64,000 nucleotides of DNA from Snodgrassella gandavensis (lineage in GTDB: Bacteria; Pseudomonadota; Gammaproteobacteria; Burkholderiales; Neisseriaceae): assembly GCF_914768025.1 (NCBI RefSeq), contig NZ_CAJZCE010000010.1, positions 1 through 64,000 of the forward strand, in the 5' to 3' direction. Of this stretch, positions 48,936 to 61,021 are shown piece after piece. Positions within the stretch are counted from its first letter, which is position 1. Each line of letters starts with the position of its first letter. The translations under genes and the position numbers were made by a program. The notes below the pieces were generated by a model. It saw only the letters and a program-made list of their open reading frames with translations. It was not told where the DNA came from and did not search any database.

Positions 48936-49787
48936 ATGTTAACTGATACCCTGTTTTTCGGCGCAGTCGCACTAATATTGGGTTTTGCCGTTGGCAGTTT
49001 CCTGAATGTAGTCATCTATCGCTTACCCATCATGATGGAAAGAAGCTGGCAGGCTGAAGCACGGATGGCATTACAGCTGCCAGCAGAAAACTCTGCCCGC
49101 TTTAATCTGTGTGTCCCACCTTCAGCCTGTCCCCACTGTCAGTGCAAAATTCGCTGGTGGCAGAATATACCGCTGTTCAGTTATCTACTCTTGCGTGGTC
49201 GCTGCGCTGCATGTGCTGTATCAATCAGTCCCCGCTACTTTTGTGTAGAGTTATTAACAGGTCTGGCCTTTGCAGCAGTCGTCTGGCGTTATGATGTTAC
49301 GCCTGTCGCAGCAGGTGGTCTGGTACTGACTGCTGCGCTGATTGCACTGACCTTCATTGATGCTGACACCCAGCTCTTGCCTGACCAGATTACCTTGCCA
49401 CTACTGTGGTTTGGTTTACTGTTTAACTGGTACTGCGGGTTTGTTCCCTTATCTGCTGCCGTGTGGGGAGCCGCACTGGGCTATCTGAGCTTATGGTCAC
49501 TTTTCTGGTTATTTAAACTGCTAACCGGCAAAGATGGCATGGGCTATGGTGATTTCAAATTACTGGCTGCTCTTGGTGCCTGGATGGGTGTTGCAGCATT
49601 GCCATTAATTGTATTCATGGCTGCAATTGTCGGCATTATTGCCTCACTTATTCTCAAAGTTGCCCGCAGTCAGCCAATGGCTTTCGGCCCGGCACTGGCT
49701 ATTGCCGGCTGGATTGTGTGGATAGCAAATAGTCAGATTAGCCAACTAATTCAATGGTGGTTACGTCTTTCTGGATTCAGTGCATGA
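48936..49787 (+). CDS. pilD: Prepilin peptidase PilD
   Basis: PilD cleaves and N-methylates type IV prepilins at the inner membrane. The 283-residue polytopic protein has the start GFAVGSFLNVVIYRLP and the methylation-related zinc cysteines (CPHCQCKIRW ... RCAACAVSISPRY). Both catalytic aspartates are visible: FIDADTQLLPD and GKDGMGYGDFKL. Its stop overlaps the coaE start (ATGA). Confidence 0.96.
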   Translation: MLTDTLFFGAVALILGFAVGSFLNVVIYRLPIMMERSWQAEARMALQLPAENSARFNLCVPPSACPHCQCKIRWWQNIPLFSYLLLRGRCAACAVSISPRYFCVELLTGLAFAAVVWRYDVTPVAAGGLVLTAALIALTFIDADTQLLPDQITLPLLWFGLLFNWYCGFVPLSAAVWGAALGYLSLWSLFWLFKLLTGKDGMGYGDFKLLAALGAWMGVAALPLIVFMAAIVGIIASLILKVARSQPMAFGPALAIAGWIVWIANSQISQLIQWWLRLSGFSA

Positions 49788-50398
49788 CATTTTGGGTAGG
49801 GTTATCGGGCGGAATAGGCAGTGGCAAATCCACAGCAGCAAGCTGCTTTGCAGCTGTGGGTGTACCAGTGCTGAATGCAGATGATATTTCCCGTCAGCTC
49901 ACTGCACCACAAGGTCTGGCTTTACCTGCAATCCGCAAACAGTGCGGGAAAAACCTGTTTCTGGCTGACGGTAGTCTGGATCGCCAGCAACTGCGTAACT
50001 GGGTATTTGCCGATTCTCGCAACCGCATATTGCTGGAAAATATTCTTCATCCCCTAATCTGGCAAGCTCTGCAACAAGCCAAGCAGCAAGCCAGTTCAAA
50101 CCAGCATTATGGCATTATAGAAATTCCTCTACTGGCAGAAAAACCAGAATTTCAACAATTGGTACAACGTATACTCATTATCGAAGCCCCGCTTGATATA
50201 TGTATTCAGAGAGTTCAGCAACGTAGTGGTCTGGACGAAACCGCAATCCATGCTATCATGGCACAACAGACTGACAGTAACAGCAGAAAAGCCATTGCTG
50301 ATGACATTATTATCAACGATGGCAGCTGGCAGGAACTTAACCGGAAAGTCATTCAGCAGCACCACTACTATCAAGCTCTAACACCATCCAAGTTATGA
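49784..50398 (+). CDS. coaE: Dephospho-CoA kinase
   Basis: CoaE performs the last step of coenzyme A synthesis, phosphorylating dephospho-CoA. I start it at MTFWVGLSGGIGSGKSTAA (49784, 204 residues), overlapping the pilD stop by 4 bp; the track's start is ten codons upstream. The P-loop GGIGSGKST, VPVLNADDISRQLT and EIPLLAEKPEF segments are present. It is coupled on both sides, to pilD and zapD. Confidence 0.95.
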   Translation: MTFWVGLSGGIGSGKSTAASCFAAVGVPVLNADDISRQLTAPQGLALPAIRKQCGKNLFLADGSLDRQQLRNWVFADSRNRILLENILHPLIWQALQQAKQQASSNQHYGIIEIPLLAEKPEFQQLVQRILIIEAPLDICIQRVQQRSGLDETAIHAIMAQQTDSNSRKAIADDIIINDGSWQELNRKVIQQHHYYQALTPSKL

Positions 50399-51156
50399 CC
50401 GATCTCATCCATTTCGAACACCCTTTGTCCGAGCGCGTGCGCAATTTCTTACGTATCGCACACCTGTTCAAGCACTTCCATGAAGTCGTGATACGCAGCG
50501 AAATCTGGGCACATCATTGTGCACTGTTTTCACTGTTTGAAATCATGGAAGCAGCCGCACGTGCCGAGCTGAAACTGGATATTTTGCAGGAATTGGAACG
50601 CCAAAAAGGTCTGGCACGGCAGCGTGGTGAAGAAGGTGGTGCTGCGCTAGAAACTATCCAGACCGCAATTTCAAATCTGCAAAGTGTCCAGCAGAAATTC
50701 GGCCAGCATTTACGTGAAAATGAATGGTTGATGGCAATCAAACAACGCATGTTTGTTCCCGGTGGTACCAGCCCGTATGATTTGCCTTCATATTATTACT
50801 GGCAGCAAAAAAGCCCTGCAGAACGCGAAAACCAGTTACGCCAGTGGGTTCAAAGTCTATTACCCACTTATGAAGCCATTAATCTGCTACTGGAAATCCT
50901 GCGCCACAACAGTCTATCAGTAGAATGTCTGGCGACAGCCGGCAGTTACCAGCATAATAGTCTGGGACAGAATATCCATCTGCTTGGCATCAATGTTGCA
51001 CAGAACGCCGCAGCATTGCCAGAAGTATCGGCCAATAAATATTTTACCCACATTCGCTTTTTACAGGCATCACAACAACAGGCACGCGGATCAGTTTTAA
51101 CGACAGACATTCCGTTTACTCTGGTTATGTGCAGCTTCGATCCGGTAATCAAATAA
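50395..51156 (+). CDS. zapD: Cell division protein ZapD
   Basis: ZapD (DUF1342) cross-links FtsZ filaments at the division site. The 253-residue protein starts with the family segment [20 protein letters not shown], followed by helical [29 protein letters not shown] and a C-terminal beta-rich half ending [14 protein letters not shown]. It overlaps coaE and yacG at both ends (ATGA and TAATG), so the pilD-coaE-zapD-yacG genes are translated as a tightly coupled set. Confidence 0.95.
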   Translation: MTDLIHFEHPLSERVRNFLRIAHLFKHFHEVVIRSEIWAHHCALFSLFEIMEAAARAELKLDILQELERQKGLARQRGEEGGAALETIQTAISNLQSVQQKFGQHLRENEWLMAIKQRMFVPGGTSPYDLPSYYYWQQKSPAERENQLRQWVQSLLPTYEAINLLLEILRHNSLSVECLATAGSYQHNSLGQNIHLLGINVAQNAAALPEVSANKYFTHIRFLQASQQQARGSVLTTDIPFTLVMCSFDPVIK

Positions 51157-51353
51157 TGACAGAAAAAATCACAACGGTTATTTGCCCCATCTGTGGCCAA
51201 AGCGTTGTCTGGACTCCGGCCAACCGTTTCCGACCATTTTGTTCAGAACGCTGCAAAATGATCGATCTTGGCAGCTGGGCCAGTGAAAACTATAACCTGC
51301 CGGCAGATGAAGATCAGCCACTGAGCGAAGAAATAAAACCATCAGAGCCTTAA
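51156..51353 (+). CDS. yacG: DNA gyrase inhibitor YacG
   Basis: YacG is a small zinc protein that in E. coli binds GyrB and inhibits gyrase. I start it at [14 protein letters not shown] (51156), giving 65 residues; the ATG overlaps the zapD stop. The zinc ligands are in CPICG and FCSERC, and the conserved [21 protein letters not shown] segment is complete. The acidic tail ([13 protein letters not shown]) is typical. It is last in the pil-coaE run. Confidence 0.94.
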   Translation: MTEKITTVICPICGQSVVWTPANRFRPFCSERCKMIDLGSWASENYNLPADEDQPLSEEIKPSEP

Positions 51354-51401
51354 TCATCAGCGGAACATTATCACCAACCATTGCAGATATCCATTTAACC
51401 T

Positions 51402-52319
51402 ATGACCTCTCCTGCCCTTTGCATCAAACAAGCTGTTAAAACCTATGCCAATGGTTTTAAGGCTTTAAAAGGCGTCAGCTTCAGCGTGCAGCCAGGTGAA
51501 TTTTTTGGCCTGCTCGGTCCCAATGGCGCTGGCAAAACCACACTTATTTCAGCTATGGCCGGTCTGAGCCGTCTAAGCTCCGGCCAAATCAGCATTTGCG
51601 GCCATGATGTGCAACATGAAGCAAATATCACCCGTAAACTTTTAGGAGTCGTACCACAGGAACTGGTTTTCGACCCTTTTTTCAGCGTACGCGAGGCGCT
51701 GCGATTCCAGTCCGGTTATTTTGGTTTGCGCAAAAATGACGAATGGATAGATGAAATTATTGTCAGTCTGGGTCTGGCAGACAAGGCTAATACCAATACC
51801 CGCAACCTCTCCGGCGGCATGAAGCGTCGTGTCATGGTAGCGCTGGCACTGGTACACCGGCCACCAGTCATCGTACTGGACGAACCTACTGCCGGCGTAG
51901 ATGTCGAGTTAAGACAAAATCTGTGGCAATTCATTACCAAACTGAATACAGCCGGTCATACTATCATTCTGACAACCCATTATCTGGAAGAGGCACAGTC
52001 GTTATGTAACCGTATTGCCATGCTTAAACACGGCGAAATTGTGGCACTGGACAGTACCCAAAACCTATTGGATAGCGAAGCAGATTTACAACTGACATTA
52101 ACGCTTGACCAACCACTACCAGCCAACCTGCATCAGCATCTCATACAGGCAGATGGTAACAATTATCTACTCAAACTTGCCGACTACAGCCAGCTGGCCA
52201 CCCTGTTACAAAACCTGCAAACCCAGAACATCAACGTCAGAAACCTGCACATAATGGAAAACGATCTGGAAAACGTCTTCCTGCGCCTGACCAGCGATCA
52301 TGTGAAAGGCGAAAAATGA
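51402..52319 (+). CDS. yadG: ABC-2 type exporter, ATP-binding subunit (YadG-like)
   Basis: The 305-residue ATPase has Walker A GPNGAGKTTLI, the Q-loop region VVPQELVFDPFF, the ABC signature NLSGGMKRR, Walker B VIVLDEPTAGVD and the switch His in TTHYLEEA. The sequence and its pairing with the next gene resemble E. coli YadGH, whose substrate is unknown. Its stop overlaps the permease start (52316-52319). It comes 49 bp after yacG and may be co-transcribed. Confidence 0.9.
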   Translation: MTSPALCIKQAVKTYANGFKALKGVSFSVQPGEFFGLLGPNGAGKTTLISAMAGLSRLSSGQISICGHDVQHEANITRKLLGVVPQELVFDPFFSVREALRFQSGYFGLRKNDEWIDEIIVSLGLADKANTNTRNLSGGMKRRVMVALALVHRPPVIVLDEPTAGVDVELRQNLWQFITKLNTAGHTIILTTHYLEEAQSLCNRIAMLKHGEIVALDSTQNLLDSEADLQLTLTLDQPLPANLHQHLIQADGNNYLLKLADYSQLATLLQNLQTQNINVRNLHIMENDLENVFLRLTSDHVKGEK

Positions 52320-53077
52320 ATACCATTGGTTGCTATACCCTGTTTAAAAAAGAAGTACTGCGTTTCTGGAAAGTCGGCTTTCAAACCCTATCTGCGCCCA
52401 TTCTGACTGCCCTGCTGTATCAGCTGATTTTTGCTCACCTCATGCAGGGACGTACTGATATCCTACCTGGTGTCAGCTATAATGCATTTCTGATACCGGG
52501 GCTAGCCATGATGTCCATGCTGCAAAATGCCTTTGCCAACTCTTCCTCAAGCCTGATTCAGTCACGTATAACCGGTAATCTGATATTTATCCTATTACCG
52601 CCATTAGGTACAGCTGCTTTCTTCTGCGCCTATGTGGGTGCTTCCATCCTACGCGGATTAATGGTAGGGATTGGTGTAATAGCAGTAACAGCTTTCTTCG
52701 GCCTACCTCTGCCTTATCACGTCGGCTGGATAATCACATTCGCCTTACTGGGATGTGCAATTATGGGGATGTTTGGCCTCTTGGCAGGCATTGTCGCAGA
52801 AAAATTCGACCAGCTAGCTGCATTCCAGAATTTTCTCATCATGCCCCTGACTTTTCTGTCTGGCGTATTCTATTCCATTAACAGCTTGTCAGCATTCTGG
52901 CGCTCCCTCAGTCATTTCAATCCGGTTTTTTACATCATTGACGGCTTTCGTTTTGGCTTTTTCGGCCAAAGTGATTCCTCCCCCTGGCTGGCATTAAGCG
53001 TAGTCGGCAGCTTTGCCATTGGCTTGTGTATTCTTGTCTGCGCCATACTGAAATCTGGCTGGAAATTACGCAATTAG
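52316..53077 (+). CDS. yadH: ABC-2 type exporter, permease subunit (YadH-like)
   Basis: The 253-residue protein has six hydrophobic helices of the ABC2_membrane fold. An amphipathic N terminus (TLFKKEVLRFWKVGFQ) and the family signature near the C-terminal third (MPLTFLSGVFYSINSLSAFWR) are visible. It pairs with the ATPase by a 4-bp overlap. In many gammaproteobacteria the gene before bolA and murA belongs to the Mla phospholipid system; here a YadGH-type pair takes that place. The substrate is unknown. Confidence 0.9.
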   Translation: MNTIGCYTLFKKEVLRFWKVGFQTLSAPILTALLYQLIFAHLMQGRTDILPGVSYNAFLIPGLAMMSMLQNAFANSSSSLIQSRITGNLIFILLPPLGTAAFFCAYVGASILRGLMVGIGVIAVTAFFGLPLPYHVGWIITFALLGCAIMGMFGLLAGIVAEKFDQLAAFQNFLIMPLTFLSGVFYSINSLSAFWRSLSHFNPVFYIIDGFRFGFFGQSDSSPWLALSVVGSFAIGLCILVCAILKSGWKLRN

Positions 53078-53131
53078 ACAAACTAAAACGCTATAATAGC
53101 CGCCATTTCAATAGCTATTCTGGAGCCCATC

Positions 53132-54675
<1,544 letters not shown>

Positions 54676-54688
54676 TAAACGTCACAAT

Positions 54689-54737
54689 CCAACAACAGGG
54701 CTATTGGAAAAATCCAGATAGCCCTGTTGTTATATAA
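54689..54737. terminator. Bidirectional terminator between murA and cysA
   Basis: AACAACAGGGCTAT (54691-54704) pairs with ATAGCCCTGTTGTT (54718-54731), extended by TGGA/TCCA around an A-rich loop. It serves murA from one side and cysA from the other. The remaining 54738-54943 is AT-rich with no visible gene. Confidence 0.85.
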
Positions 54738-54943
54738 TATACATATAAATTTAAATATCTAAGAAGTCATAATCTAGTTTCTGAATAGTCATTTTCTATA
54801 CATACCAACCAAACACATAAATTATTTAAAATATTAAACAAAAGTATTGATTAGCACGGATAACCCGAAATAAATTAATCGCCAATACCAGCTGATTAAC
54901 GTATCAATTAACAGCAAATCTGAAGCTTAATTTTTACATACTA

Positions 54944-56026
54944 TTAAATTATATAATCCACCAGCTCTGGCAAGCTGAACATGGTTAGGCGTTGTGGTTT
55001 GAACCACACTGTTTGTGATGGTTGCAGAGCCAGTGTGCGAAATTCTGCTGGTGACAGCCACACCTGTATACGCTGTTTATTATCCTGTCGCCGTAGCCAC
55101 AACCTGATCTGTGCACCGATAACATATATTTCTTCCACAATTGCAGCAGCAATCACATTATCCTGAATATGAGTTAATAGCTGTATTTCCTGCGGGCGCA
55201 CATAGACAGCCACATTCTGGCGCACGGATTTTCCCGTGGTGACCGGTTCGCAATAGTTTCCCAGACACAGTTGCCCCTGTTCAATACAGGCATCTTCAAA
55301 AACATTCACTTCACCCAGAAACTCGGTAACAAATACATTCCCCGGATTATCATACAAAGATGCAGCCACACCACTTTGCTCAATTTTGCCTTGATTCATG
55401 ACCACAATCTGATCAGCCATTTCCAGAGCCTCTTCCTGATCATGTGTAACCAGCACACTGGTAATGTTCAACTGATGGTGAATTTCCACCAGCCACCGGC
55501 GTAACTCCTTGCGTACCTTGGCATCCAGTGCACCAAACGGCTCATCCAACAACAGCAATTTTGGTTTGGTTGCCAGCGCCCGTGCCAGTGCAATACGCTG
55601 GCGCTGGCCACCAGATAATTGCTGTGGATATACCTTTGCCAGCCACTCCAGTTGCACCAGTTGTAATAATTCTTCTACCCGCGCGGCTATCTCTGCTTTA
55701 CCCGGGCGCAAGCGGCGTGGCAATACCTGCAAGCCAAAAGCAACATTATCAAATACTGTCATATGGCGAAACAGCGCATAGTGCTGAAACATAAACCCAA
55801 CTCGCCGCTCACGCACATGCAGATTGCTGACTTCCTTATCCGCAAAAAACAGTTCGCCCGAATCGGCGTGTTCCAATCCAGCAATAATGCGTAACAAAGT
55901 GGTCTTGCCACAGCCGGAAGGGCCAAGCAAAGCTGTCAGCGAACCAGTCGGCACCTGTAAATTAATATCCTGTAAAGCGTGATAATCACCATAATATTTG
56001 TTCAAATGTTTAATACGAATACCCAT
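54944..56026 (-). CDS. cysA: Sulfate/thiosulfate ABC transporter ATPase CysA
   Basis: CysA powers sulfate uptake for cysteine synthesis. I use the ATG at 56026 ([14 protein letters not shown], 360 residues) because GAGTGG lies six bases upstream; the track uses a GTG three codons earlier. Walker [13 protein letters not shown], signature [16 protein letters not shown], Walker [13 protein letters not shown] and the switch His are visible, followed by a TOBE-type regulatory domain from about residue 235. It is the last gene of cysT-cysW-cysA. Confidence 0.94.
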   Translation of the reverse strand: MGIRIKHLNKYYGDYHALQDINLQVPTGSLTALLGPSGCGKTTLLRIIAGLEHADSGELFFADKEVSNLHVRERRVGFMFQHYALFRHMTVFDNVAFGLQVLPRRLRPGKAEIAARVEELLQLVQLEWLAKVYPQQLSGGQRQRIALARALATKPKLLLLDEPFGALDAKVRKELRRWLVEIHHQLNITSVLVTHDQEEALEMADQIVVMNQGKIEQSGVAASLYDNPGNVFVTEFLGEVNVFEDACIEQGQLCLGNYCEPVTTGKSVRQNVAVYVRPQEIQLLTHIQDNVIAAAIVEEIYVIGAQIRLWLRRQDNKQRIQVWLSPAEFRTLALQPSQTVWFKPQRLTMFSLPELVDYII

Positions 56027-56055
56027 AATCGCCACTCAACACAGTACCTTACTGT

Positions 56056-56928
56056 TTAATCCGTAACTGCAACCTGCCGACGTTGGGCATCTGTGCACAA
56101 ACGTGTCTGCTGCCAGTCGAGAAACTTCTGCAATATCAAAGTACATAACGCCAGCAAAGCCAACAAACTGGACACAGCAAACGCACCTACCATGTTGTAT
56201 TCGTTGTACATCATCTCTACCAGTAACGGCATAGTATTCGTTTCGCCACGAATATGACCGGAAACCATGCTAACCGCCCCAAACTCACCCATTGCACGCG
56301 CATTAGTCAGAATAATGCCGTAAACCAATGCCCATTTCAGATTGGGTAAAGTGACACGCCAGAACATTTGCCAGCCACTGGCGCCCAATATCAGTGCTGC
56401 CTGCTCTTCACTGCTTCCCTGAGCCTGCATTAATGGAATTAATTCACGTGCTACAAATGGAAATGTTACAAACAGAGTAGCCAGCACCATGCCCGGTACG
56501 GCAAAAACAATCTGTATTCCCTGCGCATCTAGCCAGCTACCAAACCAGCTATTACTGCCAAACAACAATACAAACATCAGGCCAGCAACAACTGGCGATA
56601 CAGCAAACGGCAAATCCAGCAATGTTGTCCACAATTGCTTACCACGAAAAGAAAAATGGGTTAACAGCCATGCCATCGCCACCCCCAGTACCACATTAAT
56701 CGGCACCACAATCAAGGTAATCAACAACGACAGGCGAATGGCTGCCAGTGCTTCCTCATCGGTCAAAGCAGCCAGATATAATTGCCAGCCCTTTGCCAGC
56801 GCAAAACTGAATACCGACAACAATGGCAGCACTAGCAGCACACCCAGAAACAGCAACGTTATGCTAATCAGCACATAGCGCAGCCAGCGCGGCTCAGTGA
56901 GCAACTCATTAGTTTTAACTGTACTCAT
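56056..56928 (-). CDS. cysW: Sulfate/thiosulfate ABC transporter permease CysW
   Basis: CysW is one of the two membrane subunits of the sulfate importer. From MSTVKTNELLTEPRW (56928; 290 residues) it has about six helices and the cytoplasmic EAA loop region LIPLMQAQGSSEEQAALILGASGWQMFWRVTLP. The start overlaps the cysT stop (ATGA), so the ORF-track's 14 extra N-terminal residues are an artefact. It is 29 bp before cysA. Confidence 0.94.
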   Translation of the reverse strand: MSTVKTNELLTEPRWLRYVLISITLLFLGVLLVLPLLSVFSFALAKGWQLYLAALTDEEALAAIRLSLLITLIVVPINVVLGVAMAWLLTHFSFRGKQLWTTLLDLPFAVSPVVAGLMFVLLFGSNSWFGSWLDAQGIQIVFAVPGMVLATLFVTFPFVARELIPLMQAQGSSEEQAALILGASGWQMFWRVTLPNLKWALVYGIILTNARAMGEFGAVSMVSGHIRGETNTMPLLVEMMYNEYNMVGAFAVSSLLALLALCTLILQKFLDWQQTRLCTDAQRRQVAVTD

Positions 56929-57764
56929 CAATATCGCCCCTGCGTACGCCGGCTCAAACGCCATTGCCATAAATTCAGCATAAATAAAATAATAAAAGAA
57001 ATAATCAGCATAAATAACGCTACCGCTGCTGCGGCCGGTAAATCAAACAGTTCAAACTTACTGACAATAATCAGTGGCAGAATTTCCGATTTAAACGGTA
57101 CATTTCCTGCTATAAAAATGACTGAACCATACTCGCCAGTGGCACGGGCAAAAGCCATACCTGCACCCATTACCAGCGCGGGCAAAACCTCCGGTAACAG
57201 CACTCTGAATATAATTGTTAATCTGGATGCACCCAATATCACTGCCGCCTCTTCATATTCTCCCGACAACTCAGCCAATACCGGCTGTACAGCCCGCACC
57301 ACAAACGGCAAGCTAACCAGTAGTAATGCCAGCCAAATACCTGTCGGCGTAAATGCTATCTGCCAGCCGAATCGGGCAAATATTGCACCTATCCAGCCAG
57401 TGGGTGCATATAAAGTAGCCAGAGCTACCCCTGTTACCGCTGTCGGTAATGCAAATGGTAAATCCACCAGAGCATTGACCAAATCTTTGCCGCAGAAGTG
57501 ATAGCGCACCAGCACCCATGCCACTAACGTCCCCAGCAGTACACTGGCCAGCATCGCCAGTAAAGACATTTTCAGCGTCAGCCATACCGCAGCAAGCGTC
57601 CGCTGCTCGAAAATTACCCGCACAAAACCCTGCCAGCCCAAATCAGTAACCGTCCATACCAGCATCGCAAATGGTAATAACACCAGTAATGACAGCGATA
57701 GCACACTCACACCCAGACTAAGCGTAAAACCGGGCAATACAGATGGCTGCTTCAATAACAGCAT
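56928..57764 (-). CDS. cysT: Sulfate/thiosulfate ABC transporter permease CysT (CysU)
   Basis: CysT is the partner membrane subunit. I start it at MLLLKQPSVLPGFTLSLG (57764, 278 residues), the family N terminus, with GGGAG ten bases upstream; the track's version adds 23 residues. Six helices and an EAA loop (VQPVLAELSGEYEEAAVILGASRLTIIFRVLLPEV) are visible. No periplasmic sulfate-binding protein gene lies next to cysTWA, so it must be elsewhere. It heads the operon, divergent from ppc. Confidence 0.93.
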   Translation of the reverse strand: MLLLKQPSVLPGFTLSLGVSVLSLSLLVLLPFAMLVWTVTDLGWQGFVRVIFEQRTLAAVWLTLKMSLLAMLASVLLGTLVAWVLVRYHFCGKDLVNALVDLPFALPTAVTGVALATLYAPTGWIGAIFARFGWQIAFTPTGIWLALLLVSLPFVVRAVQPVLAELSGEYEEAAVILGASRLTIIFRVLLPEVLPALVMGAGMAFARATGEYGSVIFIAGNVPFKSEILPLIIVSKFELFDLPAAAAVALFMLIISFIILFMLNLWQWRLSRRTQGRY

Positions 57765-58114
57765 AACTTTTTCTCCCATAGACCCGACAGGCACCAATAA
57801 CGCCGGCAGCAGCACGGTAAAAAATACCGACACAAATTGGAACCACCTTGTTCAGGCTATGTCCCAACAGCAAAATATGCCAAAATTATAAACAGAACAC
57901 ATAAAACCAAACAGCGACATCATTCTGCGGTGCTACAAGCACCAACAATATAAAAGGCCGTCCAGACAATTGAGAAAGAATATATTTTTGTAACCTAAGA
58001 AGCAGTAGTTATAACCCTTTATCAAATCAGCAGTATTGCCGGCAGAATCACCACGTAATATCATAGAGCAAGCTATTGAACATAAACATACCGATCTGCA
58101 AAAGCGAGAAAACC

Positions 58115-60817
58115 ATGCCCACACCACTTCTGGACAAACACAAAGACGCTCCCCTATTGGCAGACATCAGCTTTCTGACTCAGGCATTATTTAACATCCT
58201 GCAACACGAAACTACCGCAGCCGTACAAACCGTATTACGCCAGCTACTCAATGGCAACCAGCCACAAACCACCATCCAGCAGGCACTTCCCACCCTCGAC
58301 TTGCGCCAGCAACAAGACCTGATTCGCGCTTGCAGCCTGTTTGCACAGGTATTAAACATCGCCGAAGATGCCCATCATGAACGGCGGCGACAGGCATATG
58401 AAAACAACAGCCAGCATCCCGGGCGTACCAGCTTTATTCGCGTTATCAATCAGATTCAGCAACAGCATATCAGCATCTCCGAGCTGGAACAGACCTTACA
58501 GCACACCAGCATCAGTGCCGTTCTCACCGCCCACCCCACCGAAGTACAACGCCAATGCATTCTCTGTTTCCAACGTCATATTCGTACTATCCTTAACGAG
58601 CGTAGCCATACTGGCAAACATCACAGCGAACAGTTGCAACAACAGACCGAAGCCATCCTGCTGGCCTTATGGCAGACTGACGAAACCCGTCATTTCAAAA
58701 TCAGCGTTAGCGATGAAATCTACAACAGCGTAACCTATTTTCCATTAAGCTTTTTCAAAGCCGTACCTGCGCTGTATCGCAAGCTGCAACAGCAACTTGC
58801 CAGCGTCTACCCGCAAGCCAGCCTGCCCAACGTACTCAGCATAGGTGGCTGGGTTGGCGGCGATCGTGACGGCAACCCCTTTGTCAATGCCGATACATTA
58901 CAGGAAGCTTTCACCTTTCAGGCTAATACCCTGTTGCAGCATTATCACCAGTGTCTGGATGAACTGCATCAACTACTGCCCCTGTCATCCCGCCGCGTTC
59001 AGGTTGATCATACCGTTCTCCAGATGGCCGAACAGTCACCGGACACCGCCACTGCACATAAAGAAGAACCTTATCGGCGTGCCCTCACCTATATACAGGC
59101 ACGCCTCCATGCCACAGCACAACAACTAGGTATCCAACCAGACTGCCCCCATTACAGCTTGTCCCCCTATCAACAGCCGGCAGAACTCCTACAGGAACTC
59201 AACAATATCGCCAGCTCGCTGCAACAAAATGGCAGTGCCCTGCTCAGCCATGGCAAACTGACTGATCTGATTCGTTCTGTTTCCCTGTTTGGCTTTCATC
59301 TCATGCCCATAGACTTACGCCAGCATGCGGGCAAACATGCCGAAGTTGTGGCCGAACTGTTTACCCATGCCGGTCTTGAAGCTTTCCAGACCTTAAGCGA
59401 AGCAGCCAAACAACGCGTACTGTTACGCGAGCTGAGCACCCAGCGCCCCCTGTATAGCCCTTATATCCAGTATAGCCCCCATACCATGCGCGAACTGGCT
59501 ATTTTCCAAACCGCTGCCAGCATCAAAAATCACTATGGTGAAACAGCCATCAACCAGTTCATCATCTCTAATACCGAAACCGTTAGCGACATACTGGTAG
59601 TCGCATTACTGCTTAAAGAAACCGGCCTGCTGACTATCAGCAACGAAAAACCCACCAGCCGTATCAACATCGTTCCCCTATTTGAGACCATCGATGCCCT
59701 GCACAATTGCCTCGGCATCATGGATAACCTGTTCAACCTGCCGTGGTACCGTGCATTCCTGCACAGCCGCGACAACCTGCAAGAAATCATGCTGGGTTAC
59801 TCCGACAGCAATAAAGATGGCGGTTACGTCACCAGCCAGTGGTCACTGTATCAGGCAGAATCCAGACTGGTACAACTGTTTGACCGCCATCATATCCGCC
59901 TGCGTCTGTTTCATGGCCGTGGCGGCAGCGTTGGTCGTGGCGGAGGACCTTCTTTCGATGCTATCATGGCGCAGCCAGCCGGCAGCGTAGCCGGACAGAT
60001 ACGCATTACCGAACAGGGTGAAGTCATCACCGCCAAATACGCCGACCCCACCAACGCCGAACGCAATCTCGAAGCACTGATTGCCGCCACCCTCGAAGCC
60101 ACCGTATTACCACCCCAGAACAGTGAGCCCGACAGCAAACTGATGGATGCACTGTCTGCCAGTGCATTCAAATACTATCGCCAGCTAATTACCTTTCCCG
60201 GATTTATTGACTACTTCCTGCAAACCAGCCCGATTCAGGAAATTGCCAGCCTCAATATCGGCAGCCGTCCGGCCAGCCGTAAAACACTGGCCAGAATTCA
60301 GGATTTACGCGCCATTCCGTGGGTATTTTCCTGGACCCAGAATCGCCTCATGCTACCAGCATGGTATGGTTTTGGCAGTGCCGTAGCCGACCTCATCGAA
60401 CAGGACAGCAGCAATCTGCAACGCTTACAGCAACAGGCACAACACAGCCCCTTTTTCCAGACCATGCTTTCCAACATGGATCAGGTAATGGCCAAAGCCG
60501 ATCTCACCATTGCCAAAGCCTATATCAGCCTTGCCACTGATCAGCAAGTCGCCCAAACCATTTACACCATGTTGGCGAATGAATTTGAGCGCAGCCGACA
60601 AGCCTTACTCAACATCCTGCAACGCCAACACTACCTGAGCGACAACCGTACACTGGCGCGTTCACTGGCCTTGCGCATCCCCTATTTGAACACCCTGAAC
60701 TGGCTTCAGGTTCATTTGCTGCAACAACTGCGCCAGCAACCGGATAACAGCGAAATACTCCAGCTTATCCACCTGACCATTAACGGTATTGCTCAGGGAT
60801 TGCGTAATACCGGCTAA
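58115..60817 (+). CDS. ppc: Phosphoenolpyruvate carboxylase
   Basis: PEPC carboxylates phosphoenolpyruvate to oxaloacetate, refilling the TCA cycle. I start it at MPTPLLDKHKDAPLLADIS (58115, 900 residues) rather than 13 codons earlier. Key motifs are the catalytic histidine in LTAHPTEVQRQ near residue 145, GGWVGGDRDGNPFV, the active-site LGYSDSNKDGGY, the glycine loop FHGRGGSVGRGGGPS and the C-terminal GIAQGLRNTG. It stands alone, divergent from cysT. Confidence 0.96.
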   Translation: MPTPLLDKHKDAPLLADISFLTQALFNILQHETTAAVQTVLRQLLNGNQPQTTIQQALPTLDLRQQQDLIRACSLFAQVLNIAEDAHHERRRQAYENNSQHPGRTSFIRVINQIQQQHISISELEQTLQHTSISAVLTAHPTEVQRQCILCFQRHIRTILNERSHTGKHHSEQLQQQTEAILLALWQTDETRHFKISVSDEIYNSVTYFPLSFFKAVPALYRKLQQQLASVYPQASLPNVLSIGGWVGGDRDGNPFVNADTLQEAFTFQANTLLQHYHQCLDELHQLLPLSSRRVQVDHTVLQMAEQSPDTATAHKEEPYRRALTYIQARLHATAQQLGIQPDCPHYSLSPYQQPAELLQELNNIASSLQQNGSALLSHGKLTDLIRSVSLFGFHLMPIDLRQHAGKHAEVVAELFTHAGLEAFQTLSEAAKQRVLLRELSTQRPLYSPYIQYSPHTMRELAIFQTAASIKNHYGETAINQFIISNTETVSDILVVALLLKETGLLTISNEKPTSRINIVPLFETIDALHNCLGIMDNLFNLPWYRAFLHSRDNLQEIMLGYSDSNKDGGYVTSQWSLYQAESRLVQLFDRHHIRLRLFHGRGGSVGRGGGPSFDAIMAQPAGSVAGQIRITEQGEVITAKYADPTNAERNLEALIAATLEATVLPPQNSEPDSKLMDALSASAFKYYRQLITFPGFIDYFLQTSPIQEIASLNIGSRPASRKTLARIQDLRAIPWVFSWTQNRLMLPAWYGFGSAVADLIEQDSSNLQRLQQQAQHSPFFQTMLSNMDQVMAKADLTIAKAYISLATDQQVAQTIYTMLANEFERSRQALLNILQRQHYLSDNRTLARSLALRIPYLNTLNWLQVHLLQQLRQQPDNSEILQLIHLTINGIAQGLRNTG

Positions 60818-60828
60818 CATCAGTCAAA

Positions 60829-60862
60829 GCGGCGGACAGCACCATCTGCGCCTGTCCGCCTA
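60829..60862 (+). terminator. Stem-loop after ppc
   Basis: GGCGGACAG (60831-60839) pairs with CTGTCCGCC (60852-60860) just after the ppc stop. The following tract is not strongly T-rich, so termination may be partial. Confidence 0.5.
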
Positions 60863-61021
60863 TCAACTTTCTACCTGCCAAACTACGCCCAATCCGGCAT
60901 TTACATTTCTATCATGAATAAGGTATTTAAATACCCAGATAAAAAACCATGCATAAATTGCACAACAAAAACAAAACCATAAATACCCTCAGCAAAAACC
61001 ACCATAACCCCACGTCAGTCG

